DNA from: Phorcus lineatus
Taxonomy: Eukaryota > Mollusca > Gastropoda > Trochida > Trochidae
Direction: 5' to 3'
Assembly (NCBI GenBank): GCA_921293015.1
Contig: OV121081.1
Coordinates: 78,943,022-79,007,021, forward strand
Length of the DNA stretch: 64,000 bases
Shown: positions 9,404-21,000 of the stretch, one piece after another
Numbering within the stretch: the stretch's first letter is position 1
Layout of the letters: each line of letters opens with the position of its first letter
The notes under the pieces: model-generated
The model's input: the letters and a program-made list of their open reading frames with translations, nothing else
Database searches by the model: none
Told to the model about the DNA's origin: nothing
Position numbers and translations under genes: made by a program

Positions 9404-11355
9404 GATCGAATGATATTTCCTGACAAATTTAAATGATGATTTAAAGAAATTATGCATGCAGTGATAGCACTTTCACGTTTTGGAAAGTTTTCTTCATCGA
9501 TATAATAATAGAAATGTGAACGTTTTTCGGACTCCTAAATGTTATTTTGATTTACACATCTTGTATAAAATGTGGTCGCCCTTATCCTCTCCGAGTTCAA
9601 CATTGGAACCCGGAGTAGATAGTCTCACATCGAAAATACAATAGCGATAGATTCGCCATGCGCAGCTGTATGATTAGAAATTGTAACATGACTTCGTTGT
9701 ATCCTCGATTCTGATTGGTCGGTTCGAAAAAATTACCCTATGTTGAATGACAATGAATACCCGCAAATTAGCAAAGGCGAATCACCGCGATTGATACAAC
9801 ATGTTCACTAGTGCCGGCCCATCTCAAGTTTTAATTTTCCAGTCTCTTAGAAAATTCGTGCCGTACTTCGATTTGACAGTTGTCTTTGTCAATTTTTAGA
9901 TTGTGTCTACCGGTAGTTATTACAAATACACTTTAATATGATTTATTTATCTTTCGAAGGCCAACCGTTTTGACGTCACAATGTTGGCGCCGCTGTCACA
10001 ATGGTTTTGGGCTAGTTTAAGACTTTTGAACTCGGGGTTTACGATATTTTTCTACGAGCTTTATAATTGTTGATTTCGGTCTCAAATGAAACAAGTAGGT
10101 TTTATTGTCTCGCTGTTACGAATGCCACTAATTGCAATTATCACAACGACGTTTGTAATGTAAATTATGCCGGGAATTCACATTGGCTAGACCTTATCAC
10201 ACCTCTTACCGAAATAGAAGAGTCGCAAAGTCCTTTGCACACAGAAATAACTACGCAAAAACAGAGTTCGCTCTTAAACTTCTAATAACTAACGGTCATG
10301 TTACTATATCGATAAATAGTTGCGTTTGTAAAATTTCCGGGATTCATTGTTATTCAACGCCGCAAATTTAAGCGTTTAAAACCTCCGGCTAACGCCGTCG
10401 GTTTTAAACTAAATTTGCGGGTGTTGAATAACAATGAATCCCAGAAATTTTACAAACGCAACTATTTATCTTCTAACTCGTTGTAACGTAGTGGACATAT
10501 GGTTGCTAAGTAGTTCAGTGTGAACTGTTAATGTCAGTCGTTTCTGGCGGTGGTGATTTTAGGCCTTTATTCCCAAAGAAGTTGAGACAAATTATTCTTA
10601 TGTTGTTCCTGTTGTCTACGACTTTAAAAAGAAAGGAGGATAATTAAGCTACTACATCTTAGCCCACGTAGTGCACATGACGAAGACTAGCAATTCCATG
10701 TGCCTTCCTGAATCTGTTAACGTCTATTGGTTAACGCTACCCAAGCAAAGGTCGCGCATTAAAGTAGCAGTCCCTCCTGTCTGATTAATGACGATAACAT
10801 GAATGCACTTGACTTTTATTTGAATTAATTGCCCTGATAACAGTATTACAAGGTACATTATGGTAACTTACAAACATACAACAACAGGCGCTTAGATGTG
10901 GCGGACACCTATATAATTACAAGTAAGAGAGAATACCAACATTTTAAGACAAAAGTCCATCATTTGCGGAGGGGTTGGGGGGGGGGGGGGTTCTGGGGGT
11001 TTTTTTGTGGCTTTTTTGTATTGTGTTTACTCCTAACTTTATCTATGAACCACCTTTTCAATAATTACACAAAGAAAATATTCATCCGGAGAATTATTTT
11101 CAAATTGTTATTACGAAATGATATTTAAAACTGGTTTCTACCCCATACTTTTCAATATCGCACTAAGCCTACACGTCAAATGTCAGTCTTTCGAATCAAG
11201 TTATAACCTCGTTTCTGCCTGGATAAGGATGAATAAGATTTAAATTTATATTCCCACAAAGCTTTATCTTTAGAATAGTCAGTACATGAAGTACGGTTTA
11301 AGAACTCAACATGAATTCTCATAATCATATGTTTAACGATTTCCATTAATTTCAG
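9404..11355. other. Intergenic region with palindromic repeat
   Basis: No coding exon is convincing here. The stretch around 9735-9780 shares the words TTGAATGACAATGAATACCC and CGCAAATT with the palindrome at 10311-10470 and may be another end of the same repeat. A G-rich run lies at about 10971-10990. The segment carries the promoter region of the short CLCA-like gene that follows. Confidence 0.5.
10311..10470. repeat. Long near-perfect palindrome
   Basis: The arm at 10311-10378 (ATAAATAGTTGCGTTTGTAA to TTTAAGCG) is the inverted complement of the arm at about 10403-10470 (GTTTTAAACTAAATTTGCGG to CAACTATTTAT), around a short GC-rich centre near 10390 (CCTCCGGC-TAACGCCG). Arm length is about 65 bases with few mismatches. 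It is probably a fold-back non-autonomous element. Confidence 0.75.
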
Positions 11356-11401
11356 GAGGAAGTTCAGTTTACAATGTGAATTTACATGTACGTCTTGGAT
11401 A

Positions 11402-13587
11402 ATGTCACTGCTGGTGATGACAGTTTTATCAGTCGGACTATCGTTGGCTGATACAAAGGTAGCACTCTGTTTGACTGTTGTTTATAGGATATAGACCTAC
11501 TTTAAATATTAAAACTCATTATTGTTTAGCAATTCTGTAATTTCTAACCTAACTTTTTATATATCTAATTCAATACACACGAAAGTCGCAAAATATATAT
11601 TCTATAGAATAGACGGTTATCATTTGTTTTATAAACCACCGTTGCGAACTTCCCCGGTAAGGCAAACCTAGAGCCACTGGTTTAAACAAGATAACTTTTC
11701 TGACATAAGTCTGAAGATCACTGCAACAGAACTTGAAAGTGCTATCGGGAATTAATCTCCTGAATGTTGCCAGTTATCAATCACCGCTTATTAACTAAGG
11801 CGGTACACTCAAATAAGACTTATATAACCAGTGATATATTGACACTGATGCGAGTTATGTCTAAGTGCTTAGCATCGTTTAAATACGTCCCAAAAATTTC
11901 CATGAGTTCTTGAAATTGTTCCCCCATGTAACCCTGATTCAATCTGTTGTTACACACATCCCAGATCGGCTCCACAAGTGTCACAGACCTGCAGGTGGAG
12001 TCGTGTAGCTACAATGGAGGAATCATCAACATCAACCTCAAGTGGACTTTACCCCGCGCGTATACAGGTTGGTCCCGATCTTACTGATGTTCGTATTCGC
12101 CTGGTTTCAGGTCCGAAACCCGTTGTTTCGGTACGAGGAGAGGTCGAGGGAGTTTACATCAATCCCAATATAATAAGATAAGAAAATAAGATCATAATAA
12201 GTGTTATGTAGTGAAGCATAATAGTGAATTATGATCTTTTTTAATGAGATTGGATTTACATGAGCTTAAAAAGCATATATCAAAGAATTAAATTGACAGA
12301 ATCAGACATTAAGTTTATACTTTGTTGCTAAGGATCATCACGCTTCTGAGATTACCTATCTAGATCAATAGCATCCGGCAAAGTGGGCACCCCTGTCGAC
12401 ATCATGTAGGCCTACCTGTTACACTGTCAATATAGAAACACTCAAATCATGACAATATTATAAAAATTTAGTATTTATTTACTTATCATAAATTATTTGT
12501 AACAGATTTTAGAGTTAATTCTCATCGGAATCGGTATTCAAATCTCAACTATCTTTCTTTGAACAGGACATGACAGTAATGAAGCAAATGCTTGTGCATG
12601 TCTTTTTGTCTTTATGAGCATGTTTAGCAAATCATTGGACCTGATTTCCTTTTTGGTCGAGTTTGTATCGTGTTTTCTCTGGGTTTTTGTTTTTTAACGA
12701 AGCACTTCCCCAGTGTTGGCCAAATTGCGGGACAGTCGGCCTATTACTGTTCAATTGGTGTTAGGCCTATAAAGCTGCAATATTTGACAGGAAATTGATT
12801 AAATTATTAGGCGTTTTTACACAGAAAGTTATGAAATATCATTGAACTATAATTGAATTTCACAAAAACATTAAATAAATCCTCCCGAGACAATTTTAAG
12901 TTCATTTTTGTAAATAACGTTGTATTGATAGAGTAAACACAATCCGAGACTTAAATGACCTTATCATTAATATTGTGGACTGTTTCACAAATCATCCCTT
13001 ATTGTATTCTGTCTATGTCAGTCAGCAGGTATGACATACGAGTCGCCCAGACCGAGGAACAGATCATCAACCACTTCAGTGTTGCGCTGAAGATAGACCC
13101 GAGCCTGGTTGTTCATGGTTCACTGATGTCCTCAGGCCCTGGAGAAGCTGAGGAATTAACTACCAGACTTCCAATAAAGGCTGTCTGGCAACAGTATTTC
13201 TTCGCGCTCAAGACATTCGATCTCAATGACAAACCTTCCTCCGTGTCCAACAGAGCCCAGGTCACTCGGAAAGATTGTCTCGCTTCTTCATCTACTTCTG
13301 TTACTTCTACACTGCGATCGTCCACTTCATCTCCATTCAGACTCACACCACCAGAAGGTAAAGATTCACGGACCAAGAAGACTAGTGCCCTTCTAGGACC
13401 TGTCCTGGGAAGTGTGTTTGCTGCTCTAGCAGTACTAGTTGTGCTTGTTGTTGTTTTTGTTGTTATCAAGTTTAAACCCAAGAAAATGCGCGTTGAACCA
13501 TGTGATGTATTGACCGCCGGTATGACTGAACCAAATGTTGCGCCGAACCAAATTAAGCTTGGGGTCTGGGGACATGTTGATACATGA
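11402..13587 (+). CDS. Short CLCA-derived membrane protein (signal peptide, partial Fn3-like domain, TM, tail)
   Basis: Three GT-AG exons in perfect phase: 11402-11458, 11965-12067 and 13022-13587 (726 bases, 241 aa). Exon 1 encodes a signal peptide (MSLLVMTVLSVGLSLADTK) and may extend up to an acceptor at 11355. Exon 2 matches the second half of CLCA exon 12 (SVTDLQVES...LKWTLP). Exon 3 matches the CLCA last exon (SRYDIRVAQ), followed by a Ser/Thr-rich stretch, a membrane helix at about residues 177-202, a KFKPKK stop-transfer and a 39-residue tail. The zinc-protease and VWA parts of a CLCA are absent, and no exon for them was found in the 9 kb upstream. It could be a real short paralogue (decoy-like or adhesive) or the 3' end of a decayed gene with a chance signal exon. 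The open frame and clean splice sites favour the former. No function is known. Confidence 0.55.
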
Positions 13588-14767
13588 TAATGTTTGTTTG
13601 TTTGGTGAATCGGAAAGGTGAAAGGAACATATTCCCATAGTGGGCTTGTGAATTATATTAGGATATGAGGTATGCTTAAACGGAATAATGTTATAGTACT
13701 GTTTGATATGTGAATTAATGTGAATTAATTTCAATTATATATCCATTATTTTTGTATGAAATAAGTCAGGACTAAACGACAATGCATTGTGATTAGATTA
13801 TTCTCTCTTTTTAATTACAATAAGATTAAACTGCAGCCTATTAATCAAACAATAATACAAACTCTGAAACAGTACCGCAGAAAGCAACTGCAAAATGTGA
13901 TCACTGCAATGAAAATTAGAAAAGGCAAATGCGGGACTCAGTTATCAAAGGACATTAATGTGTTGCAAACAACTTGATTACCTATGCCTGGTCTGAAAAT
14001 AAACTGTCAACCAGTTTGATGTGATTGCAAACTTTTGTTAAGGAGGACATTGTGCCTGAAAATGATGAAAATGATTTGCCTCTCTCTCTTATAGGGACTT
14101 TATAGGAACTATTTGAATTCTCTTTTGTAGACTTAAGAGGAATTGTTTGCATTCTCTTTCGATGAACTGTCAATGTGTGATAATGATATCGTTAGTAATG
14201 CAAGTAATGACCACTTGGATCAACATCCTCCGTCAATGATGACGATTTTACAGCTACCGATGACGCTGATGATGACACAGATGATGACGAAAATGAGTCA
14301 CTTGCGGACCACGAAGGTTGCCTTTGTCAGATGCACTCAAGCCTTTTGTTTGATTAGAACTATGTTTTTCTTTGTGGCATTAAAATGTGTAGTTTGTGAT
14401 AGTACTCTTTGAGAATGACTTAACGCTCGGATACTTTCTATAAAAGCCATCTGAATATGAAGGCAACTTTTCGTGGTCTCCAGGGTTACATTTTAATATT
14501 CACCAGAAGATATAATCTAAACATATTTTCATTAATTTTCAAGGTGACAAGGTTTTTTATTCCGTCATATAGACGATATCTTTTGAAGTACGTAATTACG
14601 TAATATATTATAATATAATACAAATGCTGTCATGCAAGAAAATGATCTGATTTCTTAAAATTGACCATTAATTATATTTAAAAACATTTTATAAATAATA
14701 TCAGTTTAGCAAGTAATATTGCATATTCAATGTCGTCCTATTTCTATTGCTTACCATTTGCTCCAAA

Positions 14768-15108
14768 CAGAGGTAGCTCCGTCATAAATCCTAAACTAAC
14801 CTCTGTTCTAATACGACCTTTTCTATGGCTTTCGGCAGGTTCACCTATCTGCAGCATGAACTGCCTTGCAATATTTCAGCCAATGAAAACACAGCATGCA
14901 TAGATAAGTTATTTGGTGTCTCGGCGTCTATGCAATGATGCAGTCGCTAAAGAGATACGAAAATACCTTAGGCTTCTCGAATGCTTACTTATGAAACGGC
15001 GTCGCTCATTGCACAACTAACTTTGATTACAACCAATCAGGCATCCACATTTCTTGACCGGGAAAACGTTCACATTAGAACAGAATAGGAATTTGTGACG
15101 GACCTGAG
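14768..15108. repeat. MITE-like repeat, copy 1
   Basis: The left end (AGGTAGCTCCGTCATAAATC) and right end (complement of AGGAATTTGTGACGGACCTG) form imperfect inverted termini. Its right half reappears at about 19021-19175 in gene A intron 1, including AACGGC-TCGCT-ATTGCA and GACCGGGAAAACGTTC. Two related copies within 5 kb show a dispersed non-autonomous family. Confidence 0.55.
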
Positions 15109-15929
15109 AGTATATCTGAGGGGAGAGAATGACCTACCCCGTGTTGAAAACATGATTTAACTAACTATGTCTTACCTAAAAGGAGCAGAAGCACGATTTT
15201 TAAAAATATTTTACTTCTTCAAATTATCTAAAATAAACATTAGTTAAATGTCTTATCTTCATGGGGTCAAACATCTAATTACTCGACCCCGATTATCCGT
15301 ACTAGTTCTTCTAGAAAAAATCATCAAGTATCAAGCAAAAAACCACAGGTGGCCATTTTTGTGTGAACACCTTTCTATTTATTTGAGATAGGGAATGGAT
15401 CAACATAGCTAAGCTCAATTGTACGTTCGATTTGGAAATGCTTCTTTTTTTAAAAAAAACATCGTCTTGCAATAGGTAACATTTATTTTCGGTTTTTTTA
15501 AAAATCTCTTTATTTATCTAAATAACGTGCTATGGCCCCTTTAATGTCTGAGGTTATTTCGAAATTGGTGATCAGGTACGGACACCACGTTTTTTTGCTT
15601 TTAATCTACGTATGTTCATTATGTCAGCGATTTTGCTAAAGTTCGATATTGGCATATTCTTAAAGCGATTAGGACATTTTGATGTCTGATTTCAGAAATA
15701 ATATTTACAGTACATATAGTGCAATCGTTTGTATATGGACATGCATTATAGTTCAGTGCATATGTAAGATAAAAAAAACTTTAATTCCTCTAGGTAGAAA
15801 CAAACGTAGTGAATCAGTAATAAAGAAATCATAACACTATTGCTCTTGTAATACAAAAAGTTACAATCATTTAGTAAAAATCATGTTGACCTTAGTAATT
15901 CAAGATATGTACGAAGATGACTTTATTTA

Positions 15930-16150
15930 GTGCAACCGCTTATGTATGTACAATTACCGAGTAAACAAAATAATTTACATACAGTATATCACAAGATATA
16001 CAATTACTGAAAATTACGTAAATGAAAAAAATATACATAAAGAATATCACACGTAACACGATTTCTCAACGTAAAAGAGAAATAGTCATACAGGATATCA
16101 CAAGTTCTACAGTTACTCAAAAGTAAAAGAGAAACAATATTTAGCCAGTA
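15930..16150. repeat. Degenerate tandem repeat, about 60-65 bp units
   Basis: Three to four diverged units share the pattern TA-CATA-AG-ATATCACA followed by ATTACTGAAAA or a close variant and then GTAAA(A/T)GA. No function is suggested. Confidence 0.5.
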
Positions 16151-16699
16151 CAGCATGAGAAACAGCTAAGCGTATTAAAATTACCCAACTTGTCAGGTGT
16201 GCACATTCCAGAAAAGGGCCGAAAATGACATAAAAAAAAGTGTAAACCAGTACGACTGCCAAGGCCAGCTATCTCCTTAGCTATCTGGGTTGATAAGGAT
16301 GTTTACACTAGGATTACTGAAAAATTAAGTTGTTACGTAACCAAAATCAGGAAATATTGCATTGCTATAAATGTTACAAACTGCTACACAGATCATCAGT
16401 GGATCTCGGAGTGTGAGTGTCTGGTTAGCGGGGAGGCGTCTCACGGTAAGAAATAAGATACATTTACATGTCAGAGTGGTGCTGAATGTCATGTAGCTTG
16501 ACTACTTGACAACAGTTGTACGGTTTTTGTCGAGGCCTTGTGGGCAAATGAGTAAGCTGTTTGTTGGTCAGTTCTGGCGTTGTTGTTCTACTCTGAGAAA
16601 AATATTCAAGAATTCATACTATGAAATATTTATTTTGATCTACTAAGGTAGGGTTTTACTCATGTTTCTCTTTCATGTTTGCTTGTTCAGTAAAGAAAT

Positions 16700-17610
16700 A
16701 AGACTGAAATACGAGGAGAAGTCAATACGTTCATAGAAGTGGATTTAAACTGGAGGCAGTGGTTGATTTTATTTTTCAATATAATCTTCCTGGAACTCGA
16801 TGCACTTTCGCCATTTGGCTTTGAGACTGTCTCTGATCTTGCGGTAAGAGTTCTGAACTTCATGGGGGCAGGAGAGTCATTATGCTCCCAGTGCATGGAT
16901 TCGTGCGTGGTGTCAGGATCCCAGTGATGAATCCACGTTTCATCCCCTGTAACCAGACGGGCATTGAAGTTAATAGGATCAGCATTGTAGATGACCAAGA
17001 GCTTATGACTAGATTCAACTCTCTGGTGTCGATCTTGTGCATTAAGTTTCGTGGCATCCATCTTGCATACAACATAGACATGTGAGAGTGCTTATGAGCT
17101 ATGGTGCAAACACTTCCATGAGAACTGCCACACTGTGAAGATATCTCGTCCATCTTTATTCTACGATCGGACATGATTAAGCCCTAGATCAGGGCAACCA
17201 TATCATCTGTAATGGTTTCAACTGGTTTCAACTGGCCTTCCGACCGTGGGTCATCGTCCAAGGAGCTGCGACCCCGCTTAAACTCAGCTGACCATTGTGC
17301 AACAGTAGACTATTGAGGGGCTTCTTTCCCATACAGATTGGACATATGTTCATGTATTTCGGTCGCATTCGACCCTTCTTTCATGAGAAACTTGATAACC
17401 GCACGATGCTCAGTTTTAGAACTTTTTATGATTACAGGACGGTACCTGTGTTCAACAGGCTGTAAATCTCAAATAAATGATCGAGAAGGGTGTTTATGTC
17501 TGTAAACTGTCGACAGTTGGCCTATTTCAATAATGGCATCAACAATGATGTCTTCAGGGGTATATCAATACTCACTTCTATGAACTTTCTTAAGGCGTCA
17601 GTTTTGGTTA
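16700..17610 (-). pseudogene. Mariner-family transposase relic
   Basis: The minus-strand translation, pieced over several frames with stops, follows a mariner transposase from HTH to catalytic core: FLMKEGSNATEIHEHM, then STVAQWSAEFKRGRSSLDDD, SDRRIKMDEIS, QDRHQRVESS and VTGDETWIHHWDPDT, then the SPAPMKFRT region. TGDETW carries the first catalytic Asp. Inverted ends are still visible as GTTCATAGAAGT (16729-16740) and its complement (17574-17585). The element is dead: at least two in-frame stops and several frameshifts, and the region beyond the second catalytic Asp is not recognisable. Confidence 0.85.
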
Positions 17611-18076
17611 CTCGACAGTGTAAAAATGAAATATAATGTTTACATTAGGCTCACTTCGAAGAGTATGATAATAATCTCGTTAATAAAGAGTTTGTAATAG
17701 TTTGAAGTGTAAAATCGAGACATGAGACCCAATTCCTGTTGGTAAAAATATCTTCAGCTTCTCGGGTCTGAAACGCTAGTAGGTTTATGGCATGGCCCGT
17801 TGTCCGGTGGCCTTTGTCCATAGACCTTAACTCTTACATTTTCGACTTCTCCAGAACTGCTGAACCTCGAAATTCAAATTTCTTAAATTTAAACTTGGGT
17901 AATAATTTAGTTTGTAACTTTGGGACTGATCCTTCAAATATGGGCGTTACAGGCATTACCGTTAACTGATTTCTCCTGAGAAACTCAAATTGTCAGCATA
18001 TCATCGATCTTTGTTACAACTGAAAAAACTGATAAAAACACTTTAACATTTTCGGCTATGCAAGTGTCACAGAGCC
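17611..18076. other. Upstream region of CLCA gene A
   Basis: Contains a diverged dispersed repeat (about 17790-17985) that shares ATTTTCGACTTCTCC and TCAGCAT-ATC with 53395-53465 in gene B, and shares the GTCCGTCGTCC-like lead-in. The promoter and 5' UTR of gene A must lie here, but no clear TATA box was found. Confidence 0.4.
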
Positions 18077-21000
18077 ATGACGTCTCTAGCACGTGTGTGT
18101 GTCCTGTTGGTGTGTTGCTTGAGTCAGACCACGGTAGCTGATCACCTCGAGATACACAACAACAGATATAACAACCTTGTCATCGCCATCTCGCCAGAGA
18201 TCACGGAGGACCATGCCATCATCGAAGAACTCGTGGTACGTAGGATTATAATGTTCTTACATCTTTCCGTATATGTGTTCATTATATAAAACTATAAAAT
18301 GCGAAATTTAGTTTTGAACAAAAAATAGATCACAAGGATATCGCTCTTATTTTAATAAATTATTTTAAGGCAGTGTTTATATATGTATATAAACTACTTA
18401 GTCTTTCCGGGCATAACATTCAAGAACTATTATGTGAACCTTTTTTGGATCAGTTGGAAGAACTGAATGATTTAATCTAGGTCATAAGTTCAATCATCTG
18501 TTCTGTCCTCGATAACCCAGAGTAGGTAGAGGTGTGCCATGATTGAAGTCAGTTGATTGGTCCGCTGGACATGCCAGCGGAGACAGCTGATTGGATTAAG
18601 TGCCAGCAAAGGGAGGCAATACAAGTATCGGGTCGGGTATGTCCAGAGTATATAGTGAAGACGTAGACTCTGAATTATCGAGGATCTCCTGTCCTGTGTC
18701 CATCTATAGATGACCCCCTTTATACATCTGTAGGGTGAAACAAATGAACAAACCATCGTCCTTCGGAACAGAAGAAAGAAAACGTTTCATTCGTGTGTCA
18801 ACACATTGTCGTTTGACAACAGCTTAATGATTATAACAAACTAAGGGATTACTTTGGGATGGGATTAGCAGAGTATTACATAGGTTTCATAACCATTATG
18901 TTACAGTCTTCGGTGTCACACAGGTCAATGCAATGATCGCTAAAGTCGCTAAATAAGGCCCATATGTGTGTAAAGAAGACTCAAAGTGCCAAGTACATAT
19001 TCGAATAAAGTTTATCTTTCCGAAAGCTTACAGAAATAACTTAGGCTATTATAATGATAACTTTTGAAACGGCATCGCTGATGCAACTTTGATTGCATCC
19101 AATCAGGCTACATTTCTAGACCGAGAAACGTTCGTATTATGACTGAGATGGTGTAGGAATTTATGACGGAGTTACTTCTGTTGGGAGAGAATGGCGTGTC
19201 ACAAAAGTGCCACTTAAAAACCTGGTAAAATGTAGCATCCCGCCATGTGGCTTACGAGACATGAATATAAAAAATTCATAACAAATTTAGCATAAGGGAT
19301 ATCACACATTAACGCAACGGAAACTTATGTATAGACATGCCAGACTTTACCAATCTCCGGGACAATTTGTAAATACCCTTGAAGCTATAACATTGTACAT
19401 GCATATGTGGTAAAGCATGACAAAGAAAGAAGCCGTGTCCATCGAACAACACTAAGTAATTAACATTATGCATAGAGTAATATTTGTCTCAATCCCGATG
19501 ACTTACTGAATATGAATATTGTACTTAAATTAGGTTTTCATCATTTCTAAAGCTGTTTTCAAGATATTTGAAGCTGGACAGATGTGATTAACATCCATAT
19601 GCATTGCTTCTTTTCTTTATCAATATCCCTACAACAGAACATGACGAAGGAAGCGTCTGTCTTCCTGTACGAGGCGACGAGGAAGCGAGCCTATTTCGGA
19701 CACGTGAAGATCCTTGTGCCCGAGACGTGGACTCCTAACCTGTCCTGGGGCCAGTCTACTGTGGAGACGTTTGAGGAGGCCAACATCAGAGTGGACAAAC
19801 CTCACCCCAGTTTCGGACCCAACCCCTACACCTTCCAGCCAGAAGGATGCGGAGTCCCCGCCAAGTACATGCACCTCACCGAGGATTACGTGTTAGACGT
19901 GCATGGAGATAGGGAGCAGAACTGGGGACCCCCGGGTGAGATAGCTATATAAATCTTGAAGGCTATGGTTCACTATATAAGTGAGTGAGTGAGTTGTTTA
20001 ACGCCGCTTGGGCAATATTTCAGCCATTAGCGGCGATCACTATATAAATGATGGACGAAGATTTGTATCACAGCAAATGGTATCAATGTTTTAAAAAATG
20101 TTTATTTTTATGAAAAAGGCTATAGGCCCAAGTACCAAAGTGATTATAATAAATATCGTGACAAAATGGTTTGGTACACAATTCAAACACGTCTTAACCT
20201 AAAGCTTCTTAAACAATCTTTGCGAAGTTAAAAAAAGAATTCCTACTTTAGGACAACTTAATCATAAATACAATTTATCGATAGAAGGATTTTTCCAGAA
20301 ATACCAAGGAATTTACTTATCTCCATTGGCAAATTCGAATATACAAAGTAACACAAAAGGGTATTCTTTAATACATCCATACATACATAATTTCCAAAAT
20401 CTTTCAGTCCGAACAATGCAACGTCTGCCAACATTTATTATTAAAGGTAATTTCCCCCGATCTTAGGAGAAATAAAAGCCTACTATATTCTCGATTCTTA
20501 AAGTTGGTTATATAACCCTTAACTGTAAGTAAAGATTAATAATTTTGATAGAGACATAACTTTTTTTATTCACAAACTTTAGAAAACTAACCTTGCTGAT
20601 GACAATCCTTAACTCTCTGAACAAACTGATTAATGAATAAAGAACTATTGTCTACTACGAAATCCAGGTAAACCCAATACCATAATAAAAAAGGAACATC
20701 TTTACCTTTGAAGCCTTTGTAACACGATTGCATTCATCCAAAGATTTACAAAGTAGGTAGCCTTGCTTCGGATATCGATGGTTTGGCATGGAAAGCAACT
20801 TTAACCAATACTGAATATACTTTTATGACAGTCAACATATAAACCATATCTACCACATTCACCGAAACATAATTACCTACACCAATCACATATCTACAAA
20901 ACTTTATATGGACACGCTCAATACATTCAAACTTCGAATGGCCCCGCACTTCACTAGAATATAACAAAATTGTTTTATCTGCGCATCAATTATATTGAAT

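Larger units (their letters stand above)
13588..16699. other. Intergenic region between the short CLCA-like gene and the mariner relic
   Basis: No real gene is visible. It holds a MITE-like repeat (14768-15108) and a degenerate tandem repeat (15930-16150). The stretch at 14200-14300 is rich in GATGA words and gives a Met/Thr-rich open frame that I regard as non-coding. Confidence 0.5.

Noticed and set aside
9248-9457. Open frames on both strands made of YIHT or CMYV repeats
   Set aside because: Produced by the CATA/TA microsatellite.
13113-13481. 122-codon frame antisense to the last exon of the short CLCA gene
   Set aside because: A shadow of the coding exon on the plus strand, which has recognisable CLCA homology.
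14143-14412. 89-codon Met/Thr/Asp-rich frame
   Set aside because: Comes from a low-complexity GATGA-rich stretch; no homology and no signal of a real gene.
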